A stretch of DNA of 64,000 nucleotides from Bin87 sp965116565. Its GTDB lineage: Bacteria; Chloroflexota; Dehalococcoidia; Lucifugimonadales; UBA3495. Shown in pieces: positions 27,633 to 36,517 of this stretch; the stretch's first letter is position 1; every line of letters begins with the position of its first letter. The position numbers were made by a program, and so were the translations under genes. The stretch is from NCBI GenBank assembly GCA_965116565.1, contig OZ220699.1, positions 1,612,001-1,676,000 on the forward strand, read 5' to 3'. A model generated the notes under the pieces. The model did no database searches. It was given only the letters and a program-made list of their open reading frames with translations, and was not told the origin of the DNA.

Positions 27633-29531
27633 CTACTGCCGAGGTCGGATGTACTCGTAGCCATTGATCTGGCGGACGTCGGTGGTGCGGACGTGTTCAG
27701 TCCAAGGTTCGATGCGGGGTCCGACGGGCCAGATGGCGTCGATCGTGTAGTAGTTGATGTCGGTCAGTACGTGGTCGAACAACCACTGCCCGATTTCCCG
27801 CTCCAGCATTTCCCGTTCCACCGGGTCAACGGCCGCCTGGGCTTCCAGCATCTTGTCCTCAGACCACTGATGCTCTAGACCGCGATTGAAGGGGTTGGCG
27901 CTAATGTAGCTGCCATATCCTGTGGCGGGCGTCGGAGGCGGGGTGCCGGCGTGGCAGGTGGCGCCCTGGTAGGTGCGCCCCACCAACTGGGGCCGGAGGG
28001 TCGTGTAGGGCACTCGCTGGAAGTCCACGTCCAGTCCAATGTCGTGCCACATCTGGGCGATGGCTTCACATCCTTCCACCTCGGCTGGCGCACCGCGCAG
28101 GGACGGCGTCAGCGTTATGCTGAAGCCGTCCGGGTAGCCGGCCTCCTCCAGAAGCTCGATGGCGCGTTCACGACTGAATTCCCAGTCCCTTCCGTCCAAG
28201 TAGTGTTCGAAACCAGAGTAGTTACGCATGGAGGTCTTAATGTGTCCGTAACCCGACAAGATGGTGTCAACCAGACCTTGGCGGTCGATGGCGGTGACCA
28301 AAGCCAGACGAACCTTGCGGGCCCGTTCCCATTCGGGTGCGGTGATGTCGTCGGTGGGAGAAACCCACGGCAGCTCAGGATCGTACCCCGGTCGGGTGTC
28401 TACCCCTTCAACGGGATACCAGTTGCCGTAGATGCGTAGCCCCATTTCGATGGCATTGGGAACCTTCATCAACTGCGCGCCTTCCACTTCCAGGACGGCT
28501 GGAATTGTGTCGAAGGCCATCAGGAAAGTGTCCAGATTTCCCGTCTGAAAGCCGGCCACGCGGGAGGCTTCTTCGGGAATTTCCCACATGATGAACTCGG
28601 CGAACGCCGGAGTGTGGCGCCAGTGGTTCCGGACCGCTTCCATCCTCCAGAACTCGCCGGTTCGGTGGTCGGCGATTTCCCAGGGACCAGTGGCGGCCAT
28701 TTGAGAGCTGGCGGCTTCCACCCCCAGTTCGTCGGTCTGCTTCTTGCTCGCGATGAAGGTGGAACCACCGCCCGGAGTCATAAACCACTGTCGGGCGATC
28801 ACTTCAACAAACGGCTCGCCAGTGTGGACCTTGAAGGTGTAGTCGTCGATGATTTCGGAACCAGCCCTCTCTTCCCAGAAAACGGCCAGTTGGCCGGCGC
28901 GGGGGTGCTTGCTCAATCCCCATTGGCGCATGGACCAGACCACGTCTTCCGACGTCATTTCCCCATATCCCTTGTGGAATTGGACGCCTTTGTTCAGCTT
29001 GAAGGTCCAGGTCAGGAAATCGTCAGAGATTTCCCACGACTCGGCCAGAAGGCCGCTGACTTCCCTGTTGATGTCTTTCTGGATCAGCCCCTCTCCGATT
29101 GGCGCGGTGCCGTGGACGAAGATTTGCGGGTTGCCCAACGTGCTGGGGTGCAGGAAGAACGGGCCGGTTTCCTTCAGACCTGTATTCAGAGTGCCTTCAG
29201 GTTCCACGGCCGTTGTTGTCTCTCCCGAGGAGGTAGCTGATTGGGGAGCGGCGGTGGGCACGGCTTGGCCGGAAGCTACCTGACCGGAAGTCTGGCCCGA
29301 ACCCGACTGGGCCGGCGCCGACAAGGCCGGAGCGGACTGGACGGCGTCGGACGCTTCCGTCGCTGACGGTTGCGCCGGAGCCTGCTCTTGGGAGGCCGGT
29401 TGCTGTGGGGCGACAGCGGTTTGTTGGGAATCCGCTTCCCGGGCCGTGCCGCAAGCGATGATCGTTGTCAATAACGATGCCGCAAATAAGAAGCAAATTG
29501 GACGGACGCGACTATCCCTGAACCAACTCAT
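27633..29531 (-). CDS. Peptide ABC transporter substrate-binding lipoprotein (tandem copy 2)
   Basis: 632 aa. GGAGG 8 nt upstream fixes the start at 29531. A signal peptide ends at the lipobox TIIAC (Cys near 27), followed by a Gln/Pro/Ser-rich linker of about 80 residues. The solute-binding body shares most residues with the downstream copy, for example GTLNTGLKE and FFLHPS, and the C-termini differ by only a few residues. The family 5 fold takes up peptides, but members also bind nickel, heme or opines, so the ligand is open. It is the first gene of the operon, with a promoter at 29669-29697. The lipid-anchored form fits a monoderm or Chloroflexota-type envelope. Confidence 0.93.
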   Translation of the reverse strand: MSWFRDSRVRPICFLFAASLLTTIIACGTAREADSQQTAVAPQQPASQEQAPAQPSATEASDAVQSAPALSAPAQSGSGQTSGQVASGQAVPTAAPQSATSSGETTTAVEPEGTLNTGLKETGPFFLHPSTLGNPQIFVHGTAPIGEGLIQKDINREVSGLLAESWEISDDFLTWTFKLNKGVQFHKGYGEMTSEDVVWSMRQWGLSKHPRAGQLAVFWEERAGSEIIDDYTFKVHTGEPFVEVIARQWFMTPGGGSTFIASKKQTDELGVEAASSQMAATGPWEIADHRTGEFWRMEAVRNHWRHTPAFAEFIMWEIPEEASRVAGFQTGNLDTFLMAFDTIPAVLEVEGAQLMKVPNAIEMGLRIYGNWYPVEGVDTRPGYDPELPWVSPTDDITAPEWERARKVRLALVTAIDRQGLVDTILSGYGHIKTSMRNYSGFEHYLDGRDWEFSRERAIELLEEAGYPDGFSITLTPSLRGAPAEVEGCEAIAQMWHDIGLDVDFQRVPYTTLRPQLVGRTYQGATCHAGTPPPTPATGYGSYISANPFNRGLEHQWSEDKMLEAQAAVDPVEREMLEREIGQWLFDHVLTDINYYTIDAIWPVGPRIEPWTEHVRTTDVRQINGYEYIRPRQ

Positions 29532-29668
29532 CGGACCACCTCCGGTGTACGCACGCGTCTCGGATGAACTGCCGGCACCGGTTTACGCGGGCCGTACTTC
29601 CGATCAGGAGATATCGTTTTTAAACGCTATAAGAGCTCAATAAGCGCCGAAAATAGGATTGCTGGCGT

Positions 29669-29697
29669 AGTCTAGTGTACGGATTTAGTCATGTCAA
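29669..29697 (-). promoter_or_regulatory. Sigma70-type promoter of the peptide transporter operon
   Basis: On the minus strand, a perfect TTGACA (29697-29692) is followed after exactly 17 nt by TAGACT (29674-29669), about 140 nt before the first binding-protein gene. The surrounding sequence is clearly more AT-rich than the coding DNA. Confidence 0.55.
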
Positions 29698-29969
29698 CAT
29701 ACGGAATAATTATTATTACGCTGCGTTGTTATCTATTTTGTTGATGCTATGAATAGCCAAACGCGATGGATCTGATGGCATCGGCCTACCACCGCGCGAG
29801 TTCGTGTGCCCATGAAACGACGGGCGCGCCCGAGTTCGAAAACGACGACGGGCCTTCGCTCGCCAAGCTCTTTCGGCTCGGCGGAGATGTGGGTGCGAAA
29901 CGTGGACCGGGCCGGCCGGGCACCGGGACGCAGGCGAATTGAACGGGGAGTCGCGTCGAGTCGGGGAGC
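29698..29969. other. Intergenic stretch upstream of the operon promoter
   Basis: Together with the promoter region this makes about 440 bases without a gene. The first 60 bases are AT-rich (runs of ATT/TAT), and the rest has normal composition. I see no gene, RNA or repeat in it. Confidence 0.4.
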
Positions 29970-31061
29970 CTAATTGTGGCAGGAGAAAGGCAGGGAGGTC
30001 CGCACGTTGGGCAAGGGGTCGTCTTCGGTACGGGAGACGTCGCGGTCGAATACGCGAACCGGATTGTTGCCGGCGACGTCTTCCAGGCGCGGTTCGATGA
30101 CCAGTTGGTGTTCGCCCGGTTGCCACGGGGACGCGGGCGTGAAACTCCAGCTACGCTCGGAGTCGCCGATACTGGCGACTCCATCGACCGTGCTGCCCGC
30201 GGGATCCTGGACAAACAGACTGTGCTGAAGCAGCCCGTGGTCCAAGGGCCGGTCGAAATCGACGAACAGTGGAGCGGTGGAGCGTGCACCGGGGATGGTG
30301 AGGCGCCAACGCTTCGGGTCCGCTCGCGAACGCAGAGCCGGACCGACTCGGTAGGCTCGCTGCGCGGGACGCTGGAGGGGTCGGCCTCCCGCGTCGCAAA
30401 AGGCGGGATCCACGGTGACGGTTACCGTCATCCCGTCGTCAAGGGGGTATCCCGACTCCAAGTTTGGGATCAGGCCACGCTTGATGCGGCCCGGGTCGAG
30501 CAGCATGGTCAGGCGTCGACGGTCAGCGTCCCACAGTTCGGGCTCGGGCGGCAAGAACACGTCGTCCAGCAAGGTGTCCGTCTCTGGGCACTTTACCGTA
30601 ATTGCCCGTGCCGCCCAGCCTTCGCTCATGGGGTGGGAGAACTGAACGTAGAGCCGGAGGAGGTTCAGCGGGATTTCGGGAGCCGTGGGATAGATTTCTA
30701 CGACCGTGGCCACGGTTTCGGCGGGCGATGCCGGTCGCTGGATGTCCCAAACTTCCGGTCGGCCGGCGTCCGGGGAGTCGAACCGCAACGAATAACGCAT
30801 GCCGGCAACGAGCGGGAAGCGCGGTACGAATACCAAACTGTCGCGCTCGACCACCAAACGTCCGGCCACGGGCGGTACGGAAGGGAGCGACCCCGGATGA
30901 TCCAAAGTTTCGCTGGGGTAGAAAGCGAGACGCCGCGAAAATGTGGCGGCGTCCGCTTCGGCCAGTTGGTGCAACTCGGTTTCAGACCACCCGGTAATTG
31001 CTATGCAGTCTCGCCCCTGGTGGACCGTCCATTCCAGTTTCAGCTGACGGCCTAGGATCAC
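29970..31061 (-). CDS. Uncharacterised protein with SbsA/Big_5-like Ig domains
   Basis: 363 aa, no signal peptide. I do not recognise a named family. Two or three stretches look like bacterial Ig-like (SbsA/Big_5) domains: LVFVPRFPLVAGMRYSLRF (about 90-110), LRLYVQFSHPMSEGW (about 150-165) and the C-terminal WSFTPASPWQPGEHQLVI with LEDVAGNNPVRVF. The start ATG overlaps the stop of the upstream propeller-like gene by 4 nt (31058-31061), so the two are translationally coupled and probably work together. Both lie next to the divergent copper amine oxidase gene. Function unknown. Confidence 0.75.
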   Translation of the reverse strand: MILGRQLKLEWTVHQGRDCIAITGWSETELHQLAEADAATFSRRLAFYPSETLDHPGSLPSVPPVAGRLVVERDSLVFVPRFPLVAGMRYSLRFDSPDAGRPEVWDIQRPASPAETVATVVEIYPTAPEIPLNLLRLYVQFSHPMSEGWAARAITVKCPETDTLLDDVFLPPEPELWDADRRRLTMLLDPGRIKRGLIPNLESGYPLDDGMTVTVTVDPAFCDAGGRPLQRPAQRAYRVGPALRSRADPKRWRLTIPGARSTAPLFVDFDRPLDHGLLQHSLFVQDPAGSTVDGVASIGDSERSWSFTPASPWQPGEHQLVIEPRLEDVAGNNPVRVFDRDVSRTEDDPLPNVRTSLPFSCHN

Positions 31062-32149
31062 AGCGATGCGGTCGCGTAGGTGCGAAGGTGGGAGCCGCCG
31101 TCGTCATCCTGTTGGAGCATCAACACGCCGCTGCCGTTGAGGTTGGCCATGCGCTTCACGCCAGGATGAGGCAGCAACTCGCGCGGTACGCCAACTCCGG
31201 GCGTGACGGGATCCGCGGGAGATGCGTCCAGCGAGTCGTCCGGCTCCGTGAGCGGGCCCTGTGTGTCGATGTCCTTGCAGGCGACCTTGAACAGCGGGTG
31301 GCGGTCGTTGCAGACCAGCAGGTATTCGCCGCCGTCGTGCTGGTAAGAGATGAGGTCCAACGGGTGGTTGTGCGAGCCCAACTCGGCGACGGTTTTGCCC
31401 ATGACGTGCTTGCCGGAATCAAACTCGGACAGCGTGAACTGCACAACGGGTGTGCAGGTGTAGCTGGCCAGGATGCTGGTGTTAGCCTGGTAGGGCACGA
31501 AGGCGCGGATGGGAGCAGCGGTCTCGTACTGGCCGTGGGACACGTGGAATATCTCGAGGGAATTGGATTTGCCCTCCCCCTCGAACGGGAACGGGATACG
31601 CCGCAGGGTAGAGGTGAACTCCTCGTTGGAGGTACCGGCCACCAACAGCAGTCCGTCCGCGTACGACATGTCGGTTACGGTGACAGTGCGCAACTGCATC
31701 CGAGTAACCAGGCGCGGGTCGTCTTCGGCGGCGGCGTCTGTGATTACGTATTGCGAGAACGCGACGTTTTCAAGCGAGATATCGCCGATAGAACCATCCC
31801 CTCCAACCTGGATAACCACAGGCACGGCGTCCTCTCCACTGCCCCGCATGACGGACAGATAGACGTTACTGGAGGTCGGGTGGACTGCCATGTCCCGTAT
31901 CGACACGTCGTCACGCGAGCACCCGAGATACGACGCCAGTGAAGCGTCGATGTTTTCGAGGTTGACTGCCTGGGGCTCGCCGGCGCCAGTGTCGCCGACG
32001 TCAACCGCAAATATCGACGCGCCGACATTGTCGGCGATGAACAGGATGCCGTGAGGGCCAAACGCCAAGGGTCCCACCGACCGAACGGAAGGAGTTCCGA
32101 CGGCCAACCCAAGTGTGTCGATGCTTGTCGATGATGTGAGATCAACCAT
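31058..32149 (-). CDS. Uncharacterised beta-propeller-like protein
   Basis: 363 aa from the ATG at 32149, with AGGAGG 5 nt upstream; the longer frame to 32338 has no ribosome site. The sequence alternates short strands and Gly/Asp turns (FGPHGILFIADN, IRDMAVHPTSSNVYLSV, VTDMSYADGLLLVAGT, LISYQHDGGEYLLVCN), suggesting a six- or seven-bladed propeller of the NHL/lactonase kind. No signal peptide is present. It overlaps the next gene by 4 nt and diverges from the copper amine oxidase gene 323 nt away. I cannot name a function; a partner or accessory role for the amine oxidase is only a guess from position. Confidence 0.72.
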   Translation of the reverse strand: MVDLTSSTSIDTLGLAVGTPSVRSVGPLAFGPHGILFIADNVGASIFAVDVGDTGAGEPQAVNLENIDASLASYLGCSRDDVSIRDMAVHPTSSNVYLSVMRGSGEDAVPVVIQVGGDGSIGDISLENVAFSQYVITDAAAEDDPRLVTRMQLRTVTVTDMSYADGLLLVAGTSNEEFTSTLRRIPFPFEGEGKSNSLEIFHVSHGQYETAAPIRAFVPYQANTSILASYTCTPVVQFTLSEFDSGKHVMGKTVAELGSHNHPLDLISYQHDGGEYLLVCNDRHPLFKVACKDIDTQGPLTEPDDSLDASPADPVTPGVGVPRELLPHPGVKRMANLNGSGVLMLQQDDDGGSHLRTYATASL

Positions 32150-32380
32150 GGTCGCCTCCTGCGCTTTGAGCAATGTTTTGGCCGTCAGTGTAGCATTAGG
32201 GTGATGCCGACGCCACTCATGATAAGTTTTCGTCGGTAATGATCGATGAGAAGTGCCGAACGTTGATATTTCGGCGTGATTAACGTCGCGGGAGCGTGCA
32301 GCAGCCTTGGGTCGGCGGATCGCTGAACCGACCGGCAACGTTGGCTGCAGGGTTCGATGGAGGGCAAATGGTGGGCGGAT

Positions 32381-32421
32381 TTAGCGTCCTTGACCGGCAA
32401 CGGGTGGGCTGTTAGCGTCCT
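32381..32421. promoter_or_regulatory. 10-bp direct repeat in the divergent region before the amine oxidase gene
   Basis: TTAGCGTCCT occurs at 32381-32390 and again at 32412-32421, a 31-bp period (three helical turns). GACCGGCAAC is also present twice in the same 323-base divergent intergenic region (near 32330 and 32391). The spacing suits a pair of regulator half-sites on one DNA face, about 50 bp before the copper amine oxidase start. Nothing else in 32150-32472 is recognisable. Confidence 0.4.
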
Positions 32422-32472
32422 AATACCAAACCAAACTAAGTTGCCGGAATCCGCAAGCAGGAGGAGGTTGCC

Positions 32473-34419
32473 ATGACCGTTTCCGACAAGACAACGCCGC
32501 ACGAAGCGACCCGCTCCAGGGTCTCGCACCCTTTAGACCCCCTGACCACTGAGGAGATCGGGCGGGCATCGGCGATTCTCCGAAAGGAGCGCCGACTGGG
32601 CCCAAGAACGCGGTTCGAGACCGTCGTGCTGAGGGAACCGGAAAAGGACGTGGTGCGCGGTTTTCAGCCAGGCGATCCTATCCACAGGGAGGCGTTCCTG
32701 GTGGTGCTGGACAACGACGAGGCTAACACCTATGAGGCGGTAGTTTCGCTTGTTGAAGGTCGCCTGGTTTCCTGGCGTCATGTGCAGGGCGTGCAGCCCA
32801 GGGTAATGTTTGACGAATTTGTGGAGTGCGAGGCTGCGGTCAGGGCTGACCCCAAGTTCCTGGCGGCAATCAGAAAGCGAGGCATCACCGACCCCAGCCT
32901 GGTGATGGTGGATCCCTGGTCGGCGGGCAATTATGGATTTGAGGATGAGGAGGGTCGGCGGCTCGTGTTGTGCCGCAACTTCGTGCGGGCGAGTCAGAAC
33001 GACAACGGATACGCCCGTCCCATCGAAGGCGTGACCGCCGTGGTGGACCTGAACAGCATGGAGGTGGTTCGCGTCGACGACTACGGGTTGGTGCCATTGC
33101 CGCCGGAGGACGGCAACTACGCCGCCGAGTTCGTGGGCAAGTTCCGCGAGGATCTGAAACCGCTGGAGATCACGCAACCTGAGGGGCCGAGCTTCAAAGT
33201 TGACGGCTGGAGCGTGGCCTGGCAAAAGTGGCAACTCCGCGTTGGTTTCACGCCCAGAGAAGGGTTGGTGATCCATACAGTCGGGTACGAGGACAATGGC
33301 CGCATCCGCCCCATTCTTTACCGTGCCGCGTTGTCCGACATGGTGGTCCCGTACGGCGATCCAACCATGGACCACTACAGGAAAAACGCCTTCGATGCCG
33401 GCGAGTACGGCATCGGGTCGTTAACCAATTCACTGACACTTGGATGCGATTGCCTCGGAGAAATTTACTACTTCGACGCCGTGCTGAATGACGGAAAAGG
33501 TGAGCCCTTTGCCATACCGAACGCGGTGTGCATGCACGAGGAAGACTACGGGATACTGTGGAAGCACACGGACTGGCGCATTGGCAAAACCGAGGTGCGG
33601 CGTTCTCGACGGTTGGTGATTTCCAGCGTAGCCACGGTGGGCAACTACGAGTACGGGTTCTTCTGGTACTTCTACCAGGACGGCACCATCCAGATGGAGA
33701 TCAAACTGACCGGCATCATCAACACGGCAGCCGTACCGGAAGGGGAGGCGCCGAAATACGGGACCATCGTGGCTCCCCAATTGAATGCGCACATCCACCA
33801 GCATTTCTTCAACTTTCGCATGGACATGTGCGTGGACGGAGAGGACAACTCGGTGTTCGAGGTCAACACCGTGGCCGAACCGGCGGGGCCCGATAACCCT
33901 CACGGAAATGCTTTCTACGCACAGAAGACATCGCTGAAGACGGAACACGAAGCGCAGCGCATAGTTGACCCGATGATCGGGCGGTACTGGTTGGTTTCCA
34001 GCGCTTCGCAGAAAAACGCGCTGCAGCAGCCAGTGAGTTACAAGCTAATGCCGGGCGAGAACATACTGCCCTTTGCTCATCCCGAGGCCAGCATCATCAA
34101 GAGGGCTGGGTTCATGACCAAGCATCTGTGGGTCACGCCGTACCAACGGGACGAAATCTCCGCTACCGGACCCTATCCCAACCAGCATCCCGGCGGCGCG
34201 GGGCTGCCCGAATACACAAAGAACAACCGCAACGTCGAAAACACGGACGTGGTGCTTTGGTACACATTGGGGTACCACCACGTGCCCCGTCCCGAGGATT
34301 GGCCCATCTCACCCGTTGCCTATTGCGGGTTCAGCCTGAAGCCCGTGGGGTTTTTCGACATCAATCCGGTGCTGGACGTGGCGCCCAGCGATCACTGCGA
34401 TACGGCCTGCCACGGGTAG
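32473..34419 (+). CDS. Copper-containing primary-amine oxidase
   Basis: 648 aa, close to Arthrobacter enzymes. The topaquinone precursor is Tyr392 in TVGNYEYG, the catalytic base is Asp308 in NAFDAGEYGIG, and copper ligands are H442/H444 in HIHQHFF, with a further His in YHHVPRPEDWP near the C-terminus. These residues predict oxidation of a primary amine to an aldehyde, ammonia and hydrogen peroxide. There is no signal peptide, as in many bacterial cytoplasmic members. GAGGAGG precedes the ATG. It is divergent from the two uncharacterised overlapping genes and converges with the second transporter operon. The aldehyde product could feed the CoA-transferase or aromatic genes, but that is inference. 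Confidence 0.95.
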   Translation: MTVSDKTTPHEATRSRVSHPLDPLTTEEIGRASAILRKERRLGPRTRFETVVLREPEKDVVRGFQPGDPIHREAFLVVLDNDEANTYEAVVSLVEGRLVSWRHVQGVQPRVMFDEFVECEAAVRADPKFLAAIRKRGITDPSLVMVDPWSAGNYGFEDEEGRRLVLCRNFVRASQNDNGYARPIEGVTAVVDLNSMEVVRVDDYGLVPLPPEDGNYAAEFVGKFREDLKPLEITQPEGPSFKVDGWSVAWQKWQLRVGFTPREGLVIHTVGYEDNGRIRPILYRAALSDMVVPYGDPTMDHYRKNAFDAGEYGIGSLTNSLTLGCDCLGEIYYFDAVLNDGKGEPFAIPNAVCMHEEDYGILWKHTDWRIGKTEVRRSRRLVISSVATVGNYEYGFFWYFYQDGTIQMEIKLTGIINTAAVPEGEAPKYGTIVAPQLNAHIHQHFFNFRMDMCVDGEDNSVFEVNTVAEPAGPDNPHGNAFYAQKTSLKTEHEAQRIVDPMIGRYWLVSSASQKNALQQPVSYKLMPGENILPFAHPEASIIKRAGFMTKHLWVTPYQRDEISATGPYPNQHPGGAGLPEYTKNNRNVENTDVVLWYTLGYHHVPRPEDWPISPVAYCGFSLKPVGFFDINPVLDVAPSDHCDTACHG

Positions 34420-34534
34420 TTGATCCGGGACGCACAGCAGACCGTGCTCGGGAATACCGTTACCGTCGGGACATCGATCCGGTGCGACGCCTTGGGTGGA
34501 AGAGGCTGCCGCCGGAGGTTGGCCACGGTCGAGG

Positions 34535-35407
34535 TCAGGCGCGGCGGAGCTTCGGGTCCAGGTAGTCGCGCAGCCAGTCACCGAAGAAGTTGAACGCCAT
34601 CACCACGATGGTTATCGCCACGCCGGGGAAAAGGGACAGCCACCACATGTCCAGGATGACGTTACGCCCTTCGGATACCATGATGCCCCAGGCGGGAGAC
34701 CCGGGCGCCAATCCCAACCCGAGGAAGCTCAGGGAGGCCTCGAGAAGGATGACCTGCCCCACCTGCAGGCTGGTCAGCACCATCAGCGTATTGACCACGT
34801 TGGGGAAGATGTGCCGGATGATGATTACCGGAGGGCTGACTCCGGCGATTCTGGCCAGAACAACGTAGTCTCGTTCCCGTATGCTCAGGGTATCGCCCCG
34901 GATCATCCGCGCGAACCTGGCCCAAACGGTTACCGCAACGGCGATGATGATGTTCTCCGTGCCCTGGCCCAGCAGCACCACGATGACCAGGGCTACCAGG
35001 ATAGTTGGGAAACCCATCACGGCGTCGGCGATCCGCATGATGGCCGCGCCGATTATGCCCCCGAGGTATCCGGCAATCAGTCCCAGAACGGTGCCCACGA
35101 TGGCGCCGGTAGCGAGGGCCACCAGGCTGATGTAAACGGTGGTGCGGGCACCGAAGATCAAGCGACTCAACATATCCCGGCCAAGGATGTCGGTACCCAG
35201 CGGGTACTCGCTGGTCTCGAACGGCCCGATGCGGCTGTTGATGACGTCCTTGTCGGTGGGATCGTGAGGAGACAGCAGGGGCGCAAGAGCAGCGCACACC
35301 AGCAGGACGGCCAGGATCGCTATGGGGATCCAGGGCAGTTTGGTCTCGCCGATCCGCTTTTGGATTTGACCGAGCCGACTTACCTCGGTTACTGCCGTTT
35401 GAGCCAT
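34535..35407 (-). CDS. Peptide-type ABC transporter permease (DppC type, second set)
   Basis: 290 aa with an N-terminal membrane segment (ILAVLLVCAALAPLL), the landmark YPLGTDILGRDMLSRLIFGART, an EAA loop near VVLARIAGVSPPVIIIRHIFPN, and a terminal FNFFGDWLRDYLDPKLRR. It is the last gene of the second transporter operon. It starts 18 nt after the DppB-type stop. No ATPase gene follows; the next gene is the convergent amine oxidase. Its ATPases must come from elsewhere, perhaps the complete operon 12 kb away. Confidence 0.92.
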   Translation of the reverse strand: MAQTAVTEVSRLGQIQKRIGETKLPWIPIAILAVLLVCAALAPLLSPHDPTDKDVINSRIGPFETSEYPLGTDILGRDMLSRLIFGARTTVYISLVALATGAIVGTVLGLIAGYLGGIIGAAIMRIADAVMGFPTILVALVIVVLLGQGTENIIIAVAVTVWARFARMIRGDTLSIRERDYVVLARIAGVSPPVIIIRHIFPNVVNTLMVLTSLQVGQVILLEASLSFLGLGLAPGSPAWGIMVSEGRNVILDMWWLSLFPGVAITIVVMAFNFFGDWLRDYLDPKLRRA

Positions 35408-35425
35408 TCCCTGACTTCTCCCGCT

Positions 35426-36343
35426 CTACTCGATCCTGATTCTCGGGTCCACATACACGTAGAGGATGTCCACGAAAAGCGACGTGAGTATGTAAAAGAA
35501 ACCCGAGGTCAGCACTGTGGCCTCCACGATGGGGAAATTACGTTGAGCAACACCCTCCAGCATCAAGCGTCCCACGCCAGGCCAAGCGAACACGACCTCT
35601 ACCACAATGGCCCCATTGAGGAGGCCGGCCAGGCTGATGCCCCCGAAGGTTATCAAGGGAATCAATGCGTTTCTCAAGGCGTGTTTCCAGATTACCAGCC
35701 TCTCCGTCAGACCCTTGACCCTGGCGAACTTGACAAACTCGCTGTCCAGGACCTCCAACATGCTCGAGCGCGCCAGGCGCATCATGCCGGCCATGATGGA
35801 CCAGGCAAGCACGAATGCCGGCAGCACGAAGTGGGACGGTCCACCCCTGCCGTAGGTCGGCAACCACTGTAGGATGGCGCCAAACAGCAGGATGAGCATG
35901 ATGGCTACCCAGAATTGGGGGGCGCCGATGCCGGCGATGGCAAAGAGTTTGCAGCCCTTGTCCAGAATTGAGTCGCGCTTGACCGCGGACAGGATGCCCA
36001 GGGGCACACCCATCAGTATCGCCAGCAGCATACCGACCGCCGCCAACTGGAGGGTGGCGGGTATTCGCTCGAGCAGCACGTCCCGAGCCGGACGCCGGGT
36101 GGTGATGGAGTGCCCAAAGTCACCCTGCACCGCGTTCAGCAGAAAGGTGCCGTACTGGACGAGGATCGGCCGGTCCAGGCCCAGGTTCTCGCGAAGCTGC
36201 TCGTAGTCCGCAGTGGTCGCTTCCGGCGGCAACAGCAACAGGGCCGGGTCGCCGGAAAGGTGAACACTCATGAAAATAATGAGACTGAGGGCCAGGAGGG
36301 CAATCAGTCCCTGGAATACCCGGGACAGTATGTAACGCTGCAT
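35426..36343 (-). CDS. Peptide-type ABC transporter permease (DppB type, second set)
   Basis: 305 aa starting MQRYILSRVFQGLIALLALS, with six hydrophobic spans. Landmarks are LGLDRPILVQYG, the EAA loop VKFARVKGLTERLVIWKHALRNALIP, and VVFAWPGVGRLMLEG near the C-terminus. It is homologous to the DppB-type protein of the first operon but clearly diverged. It is the first permease of a set with two binding proteins and no ATPases. A stable intercistronic hairpin lies between it and the upstream binding-protein gene. Confidence 0.92.
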   Translation of the reverse strand: MQRYILSRVFQGLIALLALSLIIFMSVHLSGDPALLLLPPEATTADYEQLRENLGLDRPILVQYGTFLLNAVQGDFGHSITTRRPARDVLLERIPATLQLAAVGMLLAILMGVPLGILSAVKRDSILDKGCKLFAIAGIGAPQFWVAIMLILLFGAILQWLPTYGRGGPSHFVLPAFVLAWSIMAGMMRLARSSMLEVLDSEFVKFARVKGLTERLVIWKHALRNALIPLITFGGISLAGLLNGAIVVEVVFAWPGVGRLMLEGVAQRNFPIVEATVLTSGFFYILTSLFVDILYVYVDPRIRIE

Positions 36344-36441
36344 TAGGTCCTCTTACCTACGGGTATTTCCAATCCCTCGCCAGCCTCACGGCCCGTCGGC
36401 GTTGCGCGCACGCCTGCGTGGCCGGAGTATACCAACTGGGG

Positions 36442-36476
36442 GCATTGTTCCCGCCGATTACCAACGGGAACAATGC
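36442..36476. other. Intercistronic stem-loop between binding-protein and permease genes
   Basis: A perfect 11-bp inverted repeat (36442-36452 and 36466-36476) with a 13-nt loop lies about 40 nt after the stop of the binding-protein gene and about 100 nt before the DppB-type start. No T-run follows on the minus strand, so it is more likely an mRNA-stabilising or partial-attenuation element, which would raise binding protein over permease. Confidence 0.55.
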
Positions 36477-36517
36477 AGTTGCCAACGACCGTGCGGCCGG
36501 TTGAGAGTGTATCGCTC

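Noticed and set aside
29716..30126. Frames continuing the Ig-like gene beyond its stop
   Set aside because: Arg/Pro-rich composition typical of out-of-frame translation of GC-rich DNA; no support for a frameshift.
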